Below are positions 1-7,682 of a stretch of DNA of 38,317 nt, one piece after another. The stretch is from Sphingobacteriia bacterium (GTDB taxonomy: Bacteria; Bacteroidota; Bacteroidia; Bacteroidales; TTA-H9): contig JAJTBW010000011.1 of the NCBI GenBank assembly GCA_021286705.1, positions 1 to 38,317 on the forward strand. The letters are read 5' to 3'. Made by a program: the position numbers and the translations under genes. Below the pieces are notes generated by a model that ran no database searches, was not told the DNA's origin, and worked only from the letters and a program-made list of their open reading frames with translations. Each line of letters opens with the position of its first letter. Position 1 is the first letter of the stretch.

Positions 1-74
1 GATAGGGAGAGGATAGGGAGAGGCATAAGAGGAGAACAGGAGGGGAACAGGAGAAATACGATGGATACAGTGGT

Positions 75-119
75 TTCGACTCCGCTCAACCACCAGGTCG
101 TTGCCTGAGCGAAGTCGAA
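75..119. repeat. REP-like imperfect inverted repeat
   Basis: TTCGACTCCGCTCA (75-88) faces TGAGCGAAGTCGAA (106-119) across a 17-nt spacer. The arms are complementary at 13 of 14 positions. Short palindromes of this TCGACT..GCTCA type are, as far as I recall, dispersed in many Bacteroidota genomes between genes. The element lies in non-coding DNA upstream of the sigma-factor promoter and could fold into a hairpin on either strand. Confidence 0.75.
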
Positions 120-120
120 G

Positions 121-206
121 GCTACGCTCAACCACCCCCACCGCTACCTGAGCAGAGTCGAAGGCTACGCTCAACCACCCCCACCGCTACCTGAGCAGAG
201 TCGAAG
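121..206. repeat. Two perfect tandem copies of a 43-bp REP-derived unit
   Basis: Positions 121-163 and 164-206 are identical 43-bp units, each running from GCTACGCTCA to TGAGCAGAGTCGAAG. A diverged, slightly longer version (74-120) precedes them, so the array has about three copies. Each unit keeps the GCTCA..TGAGC inverted core of the REP-like element. Perfect identity of the last two copies points to recent duplication. Confidence 0.85.
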
Positions 207-208
207 GC

Positions 209-484
209 AGAGAAACGAGAGAGCGGGCAAGCAGAGAAGATATAGAGCTAAAGAGGTAGGAGAATAAACAATAAAAATGAAATGGGTATTGCAATTTTAG
301 AAGTGATAATTTGAGGTTTACCAGATAAGTGTTTAATAGGTTATTTGAAGAATCCGGATAAATAACATTAAAATCACATGAAACAAAAATTAATTATATA
401 AGTATAAAGCACTAATTTCGTTTACTTAATCTGAGAAAATATTGGTTTCGCACTTAGTAAAAAGAATCATATAGGAGAAATTTA
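209..484. other. Non-coding leader region, no feature seen
   Basis: This is AT-rich DNA between the repeats and the sigma-factor promoter. I see no open frame with protein-like content, no tRNA-like fold and no clear hairpin. The first 55 bases of the window are purine-rich GGGAGAGG-type low-complexity sequence. Confidence 0.5.
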
Positions 485-516
485 TTTGGTCAGATAAAGA
501 TCAATCTTTATCTTTG
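485..516 (+). promoter_or_regulatory. Bacteroidota-type promoter (TTTG-N20-TATCTTTG)
   Basis: TTTG at 485-488 and TATCTTTG at 509-516 are separated by exactly 20 bp. This is a full match to the primary-sigma consensus of Bacteroidota (-33 TTTG, -7 TAnnTTTG). It predicts a transcription start near 523 and a leader of about 70 nt before the ATG at 592. The match overlaps the TTG at 514, which argues that this TTG is not a start codon. Confidence 0.7.
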
Positions 517-591
517 AACCTTGACGACCAAAAAAAACAGGCAAACCTTAACCCCTCAGGCAACCTTTTAAACATTGCAGAGTCTACCACT

Positions 592-1173
592 ATGAAAGGC
601 AAAATTCCCGATGACAATCAAATAATAGAAGGTTGCATAGCCGGGAAACGAACTTTCCAGAACATGCTGTATCAAAAATATGCACGTACGATGTATGTAG
701 TGTGTTTGCGATATGCTTCAAATCAGGCTGAAGCGGAAGATTTACTTCAGGAGGGATTTGTAAAGGCATTTCTGAATATCCGTAATTATTCCGGTAAAGG
801 CTCTTTTGAAGGCTGGTTAAAACGAATTATGATTAATACTGCAATCAGTTTATTCATAAAAAACAAGTCAAAGCAAGACGTTATAAGTACGGATGATATT
901 GAATCGTTCTCGCCAAGCGAAGAAGAGGTTGCGTATGAATTTCCCGGTGCAGCACAAGCTACAACTCGACAATTACTTCAACTGATTCAAGATTTACCCG
1001 AAGGTTATAGGATGGTTTTTAGCCTATATGCTTTTGAAGGTTTTCAGCATCAGGAAATCGCTGATAAACTCGGGATATCTCTCAGTACCTCTAAAACTCA
1101 GTTACTAAAGGCACGAAAATATCTGCAGAAACAAATTGATCAATTGCAGAGAGAAGAGCGCCTCGTTTTATAG
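592..1173 (+). CDS. RNA polymerase ECF sigma-70 factor
   Basis: A 193-residue sigma factor of the extracytoplasmic-function class, which directs core RNA polymerase to a dedicated promoter set. Region 2 is visible at about residues 20-90, with a helix running through YARTMYVVCLRYA and AEDLLQEGFVKAF. Region 4 lies at about 125-185 and ends in the helix-turn-helix QEIADKLGISLSTSKTQL. I chose the ATG at 592 because an in-frame TTG at 514 lies inside the promoter -7 element. The gene ends 9 nt before the membrane/barrel protein and is probably co-transcribed with it. That neighbour has the layout expected of a regulator of this sigma factor. Family assignment is firm; the regulon is not deducible here. 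Confidence 0.93.
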   Translation: MKGKIPDDNQIIEGCIAGKRTFQNMLYQKYARTMYVVCLRYASNQAEAEDLLQEGFVKAFLNIRNYSGKGSFEGWLKRIMINTAISLFIKNKSKQDVISTDDIESFSPSEEEVAYEFPGAAQATTRQLLQLIQDLPEGYRMVFSLYAFEGFQHQEIADKLGISLSTSKTQLLKARKYLQKQIDQLQREERLVL

Positions 1174-1182
1174 TCAAAGAAA

Positions 1183-2415
1183 ATGAATACGGACAGGCAA
1201 AATATTGATGACTTATTTCGTGATGGCCTTGCTGATTGCGATGCTGCCCCCTCGATGAAGGTGTGGAGTAAGATCAGCAGAAAGCTATCATGGTATGAGT
1301 TTCTTGGCCTGAACTTCACAAATTTCTTACACAATTCTTATTTAATTGGAACAACTGGATTAACTGCTACCGCTCTTATTACTGGAGCTGTTCTGCTTAA
1401 TCAGTTTGACTCCTCAAATGATTCATCTCCTAATCAGCCCCAGCTCTCTGAGGTAGTTGTTAACCACAAGGCACAAGTAAAAGTTGAGGCTCCTGTTGTC
1501 GAGCAAAGCTTAGTAGAGAATGTAGAGATAAGTAGCTTTACAAGAAGAACTAATCCTTCTGTTAATAAAGATGTTGAGGCTACTGCTCCGCGTTCAGAGA
1601 TGACGTTTTCGTCAATGACTAAACGGCAAGCAAATCTGAATCAAACAGGACTTTCGGCTAATCTTGAATCCCGCCAAGTTATTGCAGAACCGTTGAAATC
1701 TGAGAAAGACAGTACTAAAGATGATTTAGTGTTCAAGATCGGCTTCAATATGGGTTACATGCAAAGAACACTACCTCTATCTACTGGTGATATTACCTCA
1801 AAGAATCCATTTGGTGGCCTTGTTGTCAGGGTTGAGTCTGGCAATTGGTTTGCTGAATCTGGGATCTCGATGCATGAGGAGGAAGACCAAGGACATTATA
1901 AGGCATTTTATAGAGCCTTTGATAGTGTTGGTTTTTATGAGAAGGTTGAATGGTATGTTCCCGATCCGCAGAAGCCTGATGAGGTAATACTTATTACAAA
2001 GCGCTTAGCTATTTGGGATAGTGTAGACAGATATGGTGACGCTCAGACCCTAATGAATTACAGATATCTCAATATACCCTTTAAGTTGGGTTATAGATTT
2101 CTTTCTGGAAAATGGTATAACCTTTCTGCGTATGGAGCAGGTGTAATGTCTCTGGAGACAGCAACACAAAAAACAGATCCCGTTTTTTCATCAAGATTTT
2201 ATCGTGTTCTGGTTCTTGATGACCTTACACTGGAAAGAAGATCACTCCTTTGGTCTGTACAAGCTGGTATGCGATTCGACGTTATACTTAGTAAACGAAT
2301 TAGTTGGGAAATCGAACCCTGGTATAGGATTTATACCAAGAGTGCCTATCTGTCACCGCAGTCTAACTCCGGTCAAGCTTGGGGTTTAAATACTGGTTTT
2401 TCTCTAAAATTCTAA
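1183..2415 (+). CDS. Anti-sigma-like protein with one TM helix and C-terminal outer-membrane beta-barrel
   Basis: A 410-residue protein with three visible parts. Residues 1-35 are a short soluble head of the DLFRDGLADCDAAPSMKVW type, which is common in Bacteroidota proteins encoded beside ECF sigma factors. Residues 52-73 are a single hydrophobic helix. Residues 74-180 are a polar, Ser/Thr/Val/Glu-rich linker with no predicted fold. From about 182 to the terminal Phe the sequence shows alternating beta-strands typical of 8-strand porin-like barrels, ending SLKF, a C-terminal aromatic expected for BAM substrates. No cleavable signal peptide is apparent. I infer a protein that is anchored in the inner membrane, crosses the periplasm and inserts a barrel in the outer membrane, possibly signalling to the upstream sigma factor. 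The function is not proven. The barrel could instead stay periplasmic. Confidence 0.75.
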   Translation: MNTDRQNIDDLFRDGLADCDAAPSMKVWSKISRKLSWYEFLGLNFTNFLHNSYLIGTTGLTATALITGAVLLNQFDSSNDSSPNQPQLSEVVVNHKAQVKVEAPVVEQSLVENVEISSFTRRTNPSVNKDVEATAPRSEMTFSSMTKRQANLNQTGLSANLESRQVIAEPLKSEKDSTKDDLVFKIGFNMGYMQRTLPLSTGDITSKNPFGGLVVRVESGNWFAESGISMHEEEDQGHYKAFYRAFDSVGFYEKVEWYVPDPQKPDEVILITKRLAIWDSVDRYGDAQTLMNYRYLNIPFKLGYRFLSGKWYNLSAYGAGVMSLETATQKTDPVFSSRFYRVLVLDDLTLERRSLLWSVQAGMRFDVILSKRISWEIEPWYRIYTKSAYLSPQSNSGQAWGLNTGFSLKF

Positions 2416-2422
2416 GACTCTC

Positions 2423-2454
2423 TTTACATTAGATAGTGGGAAATCGTATTTTTG
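2423..2454 (+). promoter_or_regulatory. Promoter for the PKD-domain gene (TTTA-N20-TATTTTTG)
   Basis: TATTTTTG at 2447-2454 matches the TAnnTTTG -7 element, with TTTA 20 bp upstream at 2423-2426. The predicted transcription start is near 2461, about 30 nt before the ATG at 2492. The adhesin can therefore be transcribed independently of the sigma/barrel pair, although read-through is also possible. Confidence 0.5.
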
Positions 2455-2491
2455 CAGGTTGACACTCAAAGTCATTGACTCGTTAATTTGC

Positions 2492-5110
2492 ATGAAGAAG
2501 AACTATTCATTCACTTACCTGAGTCTTATATTAGTTTTTCTGAATACAATTTCCTATTGTGCTTCAGCTGGTGAGACTATGCCAATAGTTGAAAGTCAAT
2601 TGGTTTATAATAAATCTATTGGTTATAGCTCTTCTTTTGATTCAATAAAGCAGGATCAATTCCCTCCAAAATCTATTACAGATGATTGCCATGCTGATTT
2701 TACTTGGGAAAGTGTTGATAATAATCCATTAGCAATTCGGTTTGTAAATAACTCAACTGGCCTTTTCTATTGGGTTAACTGGAGTTTTGGTGATGGCCAA
2801 AGTAGTGCTGTATATGATCCTGTGCACTTTTATTCTGTTCCAGGTGTTTATCAGGTCTGCCTCTCTATAGGTGATTTGACAAAGTCATGTTATGATCAGA
2901 TCTGTAAGACAATTGTGGTTCCAATTCCAACTAACTGCCAAGCAGCATTTAGCCATACAATTGACAATATAAACCCTTTTAAGGTATACTTCTTTGGTTA
3001 TACTGGGTCGGATGCTGACAGTCTTCATTGGGATTTTGGTGACGGCTTCACCTCCTCAGAGTTAAATCCTACTCATATTTTTGCTGATACTGGTTATTAT
3101 AATGTTCGATTTAGTGCTGCTAATAGGCTTGATACAGTGCATTGTCATACGATTTATGAGGAATTGATTCATATTAAGGGTCCTGATTGCTTAAGTAGTT
3201 TTCTATATACCATTAATCCCTATAATCCAATTGAAGTTTCGTTTGAAACTATTCCGCATGGTAGTGCCGATAATGTGTATTGGGATTTTGGGGACGGTAG
3301 GACTGAAGATGTGTTTAATCCTACACATCTGTATAATGATACCGGAACCTATCTGGTAAAACATAAAGTTTGGAATAGTCAATACCCTGAATATTGTATT
3401 GATAGTAGTTACAAAGAGATCAGACTTAACGTTGTGCCATGTGTAGCCGATTTTACCTACACTTTCGATTCATTATATCCGTTGAAAATATTGTTTAAAA
3501 GTACTTCTGCGGGATCTCCAAATGAATTCTTTTGGTATTTCGGAGATGAATCTTCTGCGGAGGGGGCAAGTGTAAGTCATATCTATTCTAGCTGGGGAAC
3601 TTTTACTGTTTGCTTAATAATCAACAACAGTATCTATCCGGGTCTTTGTCAGGATACCATCTGTAAGGATATTGTCATAGAACCTTTCCATTGTAAGGCT
3701 GTAATAGGCTATATTCAAGATACACTCAAACCTTTACATGTTCAGTTCAGAAGTTTAGGAGAGGGACCGGCGGATAAATTTATCTGGGATTTTGGCGATG
3801 GAGGTTATTCAATAGAGAAAAACCCATATCATATTTATGCTGATACTGGTGATTACAAAGTGAAATTGACAGTTAGCAACACCATGTTTATGAATTGCTG
3901 TTTTAGTGATACGTTAATTGATCTGAAGCTATCTTTTCCCAAACTTCCTTCCGCTGATTTTGATTATTATCTGGATACCTTAACTGCAACCCCGCGTCTC
4001 TATCATTTCAAAGATTTATCTGAAGGGACAAATATTAAATCATGGAGATGGAATTTTGGAGATGGAGTGACTGATGATATAAAGAATCCTCATCATAGGT
4101 ATTTACTGACACAGAATTACACAGTTTGCCTTGAGGCAATTGATAGTATTCCACCAAGATATGTCTTAAAAGATAAAATATGTAAAGAGATACGCATGAA
4201 AAGTTATCTTGATCTTGGCGGATCTATTTTTGATAGTAATCTCCCGATAAATAATCCTTATGCTGAAGGAGATACTGCTAAAGTCATTCTGTTCCGTCAA
4301 TTTTCGACTGTGAATATTCAACCTATCGATACAGGCTATTTTTCTCATCTTGGGTATTATTGGTTTCGGGAATTGCTTACAGGAGTTTATTTAGTTAAGG
4401 CTGAGCTAACCGCATCTAGTCATCAAGCCAGAAAGTTCTTTCCAACTTATGCGCTTTCTGAGTTAAGTTGGTCCAGCGCCAAACGTCATGAATTGACAAG
4501 TAATATTTATGATGCCGACATTCATCTGGTTAAAAAAGAGGATATTGTTTCGGGACCCGGTACAATTGATGGGATAACGATGCAGGTAGATGCTCCTTCA
4601 TCATTAACTGGTAAAACAATAGGAAATATTGATGTAATACTCTGTAAGGAGGATCTTACTCCGATAGATGTTGTTAAGAGTGATGTGACGGGGCATTTCT
4701 ATTTCTATGGACTTCCGTTGGGAACCTATAAGTTGATAGCTGACAAGCCGGGGATGTTATCGACTACTGAAATAGCGAAGATTGATATACAGTATCCGGC
4801 TGCTGGTAATGTTGTTGTTAAGCTTTATTATCCTACCGTTATTGGGATAGATACACCTATTAATGAAGCCGATTTCAGTATTACACCTAATCCGGTAAAT
4901 AAAACTGCTGATATTCATTTGCCGCGGATCAAAGGAATGTGGTCTTTAAAAGTATATAATAGTGTCGGCATGTTTACCGGATTATCTTACCAAACAAATG
5001 ATGAATTACTTTCTCTTAATACCGAGGCTTTAGCAGAAGGATTATATTTGTTAGTTATAATAGATGATGCTGGCAGACGACTTTCTAGAAAGTTCCTTAA
5101 AATAAACTAA
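2492..5110 (+). CDS. Secreted PKD-domain protein with type IX secretion sorting domain
   Basis: An 872-residue exported surface protein. The first 26 residues are a signal peptide (MKKNYSFTYLSLILVFLN followed by small residues). Six PKD-type beta-sandwich repeats follow. Most carry the W.FGDG hallmark (the fourth has W-YFGDE) and a following HxY/F, and most begin with a Cys, suggesting disulfide-stabilised modules. Two SdrD-B or carboxypeptidase-regulatory-like beta domains come next (from the GGSIFDSN motif, and around GHFYFYGLPLGTYKL). The last ~80 residues are a T9SS C-terminal domain (ITPNPVN, then LKVYNSVG, then EGLYLLVII), so the mature protein is probably attached at the cell surface or released. 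Likely roles are adhesion or substrate binding. No catalytic domain is visible. The ATG at 2492 is preferred to an upstream TTG because it starts the signal peptide. Confidence 0.9.
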   Translation: MKKNYSFTYLSLILVFLNTISYCASAGETMPIVESQLVYNKSIGYSSSFDSIKQDQFPPKSITDDCHADFTWESVDNNPLAIRFVNNSTGLFYWVNWSFGDGQSSAVYDPVHFYSVPGVYQVCLSIGDLTKSCYDQICKTIVVPIPTNCQAAFSHTIDNINPFKVYFFGYTGSDADSLHWDFGDGFTSSELNPTHIFADTGYYNVRFSAANRLDTVHCHTIYEELIHIKGPDCLSSFLYTINPYNPIEVSFETIPHGSADNVYWDFGDGRTEDVFNPTHLYNDTGTYLVKHKVWNSQYPEYCIDSSYKEIRLNVVPCVADFTYTFDSLYPLKILFKSTSAGSPNEFFWYFGDESSAEGASVSHIYSSWGTFTVCLIINNSIYPGLCQDTICKDIVIEPFHCKAVIGYIQDTLKPLHVQFRSLGEGPADKFIWDFGDGGYSIEKNPYHIYADTGDYKVKLTVSNTMFMNCCFSDTLIDLKLSFPKLPSADFDYYLDTLTATPRLYHFKDLSEGTNIKSWRWNFGDGVTDDIKNPHHRYLLTQNYTVCLEAIDSIPPRYVLKDKICKEIRMKSYLDLGGSIFDSNLPINNPYAEGDTAKVILFRQFSTVNIQPIDTGYFSHLGYYWFRELLTGVYLVKAELTASSHQARKFFPTYALSELSWSSAKRHELTSNIYDADIHLVKKEDIVSGPGTIDGITMQVDAPSSLTGKTIGNIDVILCKEDLTPIDVVKSDVTGHFYFYGLPLGTYKLIADKPGMLSTTEIAKIDIQYPAAGNVVVKLYYPTVIGIDTPINEADFSITPNPVNKTADIHLPRIKGMWSLKVYNSVGMFTGLSYQTNDELLSLNTEALAEGLYLLVIIDDAGRRLSRKFLKIN

Positions 5111-5217
5111 TAGGTGACTTTGAATGGGATGTCGTAATTTGTTGTTAGTCTATATCTTTTAGAACGGTTTCTTTTTAATGATTCATTACTGGTAAGTGAT
5201 AAACAAATTTTAATTTC

Positions 5218-6021
5218 ATGAAGGAGAAAGAGAAAGCAAAGAAGAGTCAGGATATGATTAACCCGGTATCGATTCTGGGCATTGATATTGGAGGAAGTGG
5301 AATAAAGGGGGCATTAGTTGATACTGTAAAAGGTGAATTAGTAAGTGATCGTTATCGAATTGCTACTCCTCAGCCAGCAACCCCTGAAAAGATTGGCTAT
5401 ACCGTTAAAGAGCTGGTTGATAAGTTGAATTATCATGGCCCTCTCGGTATTGGATTCCCTGCAAGGGTTATTAATGGGTTGGTAAATTCTGCTTCTAATA
5501 TTGATAAATCTTGGATCAATACTCAGGCTGATCAACTATTCACCAATATCTGTGGAGAGAAATGCTATATCGTTAATGATGCAGATGCTGCAGGTATTGC
5601 GGAACAACGATTTGGTGCTGCCAACAATCAGCAAGGTGTCGTTATGTTGATTACGGTGGGTACCGGTCTTGGTTCGGCTCTTTTTATTGATGGCAAGCTT
5701 GTTCCGAACACCGAGCTGGGTCATTTAAGAATGATGGGAAATAAAGCTGAAGCTTATGCTTCGGATGCAGCACGCACTCTTGATAACTTGTCATGGCCGG
5801 AATGGGGCGCTCGTTTTAATGAGTATCTACTCTATTTGGAGTTTCTTTTTACTCCCGGTCTTTTTATTATTGGTGGTGGCATTAGTAAAAAGATAGATAA
5901 CTTTAAGAAGCATCTCACAGTTAAAGCCGATGTTGTTCCTGCTAAACTTCAAAACCAAGCCGGAATCATCGGAGGTGCTTTATGGGCCATCGATAGATAT
6001 AAAGCAACCAAAATACAATAA
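5218..6021 (+). CDS. ppgK: ROK-family kinase, polyphosphate glucokinase-like
   Basis: A 267-residue cytoplasmic sugar kinase. The N-terminal phosphate-binding motif is [12 protein letters not shown] (residues 21-32), the catalytic Asp lies in NDADAAG, and the second phosphate loop is [11 protein letters not shown], followed by ELGH. These match the polyphosphate glucokinase branch of the ROK family, which phosphorylates glucose to glucose-6-phosphate using polyphosphate and often ATP. The Cys-rich zinc motif of ROK repressors and hexokinases is absent. Length is near the family norm (~250). An ATG at residue 13 is an alternative start. The donor, polyphosphate or ATP, cannot be settled from sequence alone. 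A glucokinase would suit the sugar-uptake genes elsewhere in the window. Confidence 0.82.
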   Translation: MKEKEKAKKSQDMINPVSILGIDIGGSGIKGALVDTVKGELVSDRYRIATPQPATPEKIGYTVKELVDKLNYHGPLGIGFPARVINGLVNSASNIDKSWINTQADQLFTNICGEKCYIVNDADAAGIAEQRFGAANNQQGVVMLITVGTGLGSALFIDGKLVPNTELGHLRMMGNKAEAYASDAARTLDNLSWPEWGARFNEYLLYLEFLFTPGLFIIGGGISKKIDNFKKHLTVKADVVPAKLQNQAGIIGGALWAIDRYKATKIQ

Positions 6022-6159
6022 GAATCTCTCCCCTTTTTCGTCTCTATCGGTAAGGTTTTTGTTAAATCCTATGAGCCTACTCACATTACTTGTTGAGTGT
6101 TTTTGTTTGTATAATATTTAATCTGTACAAGTAAAATGATCTTATTAGCTAAATTCTCA

Positions 6160-7548
6160 ATGAAAAGAGCTTTCTATCTTTTAATTATCGCTATTTTATT
6201 CCTCTCATCGTGTAAAACCATTCAGCCGCCTCAACCAGTACATTCTTACGAGGAGTATGCCGTAAAAGCCAAGTCTTCGAACCTGAACCTAACGATTACG
6301 TCAGATATCGCTCAGATAGAGTCTTTTTTAAATAAAAAGGTAAACGGTCTTATTTATGAGGATAATGATAGAACCAATAATAATAATGACAACCTTTTGG
6401 TTAAAGCATGGAAGTCAGATCGTATTGAATTAGGCCTCGATGGTGATGAGCTTACTTGGGAGGTTCCCTTGAAACTTTGGATAAAAGCCTATTATTCTGT
6501 TGGTGCTTTTGGGTTTTCAGTTACTGATAGCAAAGAGTTTAGCGGTGAGATTGTGTTAAAGTTTAAGACTAAAATGGAGTTGCAATCAGATTGGAGTCTT
6601 AGTACAAAAACTAGAACCAATGGCTACATCTGGAAGCAGAAACCGGTTATGAAGGCTGGTCCTGTTGATATACCAATTGGCTTCTTAGCTGATTATCTGT
6701 TAAAGTCAAACACCGATTTGATGTCTAAGATGATAGATCAGACAATACACGACCAGTTTAATCTCAGAAAATATGCTACCGAGGCTTGGTCAAATATTCA
6801 GAAACCTCAGTTGGTCTCGCCGGAATATGATATCTGGATTTCGATTCGTCCGATAGCTATCTCATCTTCTCCCCTTCAGGCTAATAAAGGTAAGATAATC
6901 CATAAACTCAACCTGAAAGCTCAATCAGAGTGTTTTACCTGGCGCCCCCCTTTGATGGCAGAGGTGCCTTTACCCAATTTGTCTCTAACGCCTGATAAAT
7001 CTGATGACTTTGAAATTGCAGTACATACCAGAATGACATACCCTTGGCTGAATAAACAAGCCAGACAGTACATTCAAGGAAAATCCTTTGAGTCTGGCTC
7101 CCGTTTTATTCGTATAGACTCGGTGAATATTTATGCAAGTAAAGATCGTCTAATCGTTCAGACTCAAGTTAGTGGTTCTATTAAAGGAACACTCTATTTT
7201 AAAGGAATTCCTGTATATGATTCAGTTAATCAGTGTATAAATATTAGGGAATTTGACTACGATCTGTCTACAAGGAATATTTTGCACAGGAGTGCTAACT
7301 GGCTGCTCGAAGGAGCAATTACACGAAAGATTAGCCATTACTTGACTTTCCCATTAAAGGATCATATTAATACAGTGAAGCAGGAGATGAACAATTACCT
7401 TACAGCCCAGAAACTTACTGATGATATTACACTTAAGGGCAATCTTAAAGATATTATGATCGGAGAGGTTTACCTGATTCCTGAAGGTTTGATTATCCCT
7501 GTTACCCTTAAAGGGAAATTGCAAGCAGCCTTTACTTCAGCCCCTTGA
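6160..7548 (+). CDS. DUF4403 family lipoprotein
   Basis: A 462-residue lipoprotein. The signal peptide MKRAFYLLIIAILFLSSC ends in a lipobox with Cys18, so it should be lipidated and sit in the cell envelope. The rest is a long beta-rich protein with two related halves and recurring amphipathic strands. I recognise it as the DUF4403 family, whose fold is related to lipid-binding tubular (BPI/SMP-like) proteins; that relation is recalled, not computed here. No enzyme motif is seen. An in-frame ATG at 6136 would add eight residues before the signal peptide and is less likely. The gene stands alone between the glucokinase and a repeat region. Possible roles are lipid binding or transport in the envelope. 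Confidence 0.8.
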   Translation: MKRAFYLLIIAILFLSSCKTIQPPQPVHSYEEYAVKAKSSNLNLTITSDIAQIESFLNKKVNGLIYEDNDRTNNNNDNLLVKAWKSDRIELGLDGDELTWEVPLKLWIKAYYSVGAFGFSVTDSKEFSGEIVLKFKTKMELQSDWSLSTKTRTNGYIWKQKPVMKAGPVDIPIGFLADYLLKSNTDLMSKMIDQTIHDQFNLRKYATEAWSNIQKPQLVSPEYDIWISIRPIAISSSPLQANKGKIIHKLNLKAQSECFTWRPPLMAEVPLPNLSLTPDKSDDFEIAVHTRMTYPWLNKQARQYIQGKSFESGSRFIRIDSVNIYASKDRLIVQTQVSGSIKGTLYFKGIPVYDSVNQCINIREFDYDLSTRNILHRSANWLLEGAITRKISHYLTFPLKDHINTVKQEMNNYLTAQKLTDDITLKGNLKDIMIGEVYLIPEGLIIPVTLKGKLQAAFTSAP

Positions 7549-7569
7549 GGCGTGAAGCGGAAACGCAGG

Positions 7570-7617
7570 GAGACAGGGAGACTTGGAGACAGGGAGACTT
7601 GGAGACGGGAAGACGAT
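7570..7617. repeat. 16-bp purine-rich tandem repeat
   Basis: The 16-bp unit GAGACAGGGAGACTTG occurs twice in perfect tandem (7570-7585, 7586-7601), followed by a degenerate third copy (7602-7617). It lies between the convergent DUF4403 and flippase genes. The open frame across it has only low-complexity Arg/Glu/Gly content and is not taken as a gene. The first 55 bases of the window are similar in composition (GGGAGAGG). Confidence 0.8.
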
Positions 7618-7635
7618 GGAGGGCACGGAAAGGGC

Positions 7636-7682
7636 AGTAAAAAGGTAAGGGGAAAAAAGATTTATACTCCCTACTTTTTACT
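7636..7682. terminator. Possible bidirectional hairpin between convergent genes
   Basis: AGTAAAAAG (7636-7644) is the reverse complement of CTTTTTACT (7674-7682), and an inner GGGG/CTCC pairing is possible. The right arm overlaps the end of the flippase gene (stop at 7671-7673). The A/T-rich arms give U-rich tracts in both directions, so it could end transcripts from both sides. Confidence 0.4.

Noticed and set aside
1..208. Possible CRISPR-like array in the starting repeats
   Set aside because: The repeats are directly contiguous with no unique spacers, and no cas gene is present. The inverted cores fit REP-like elements instead.
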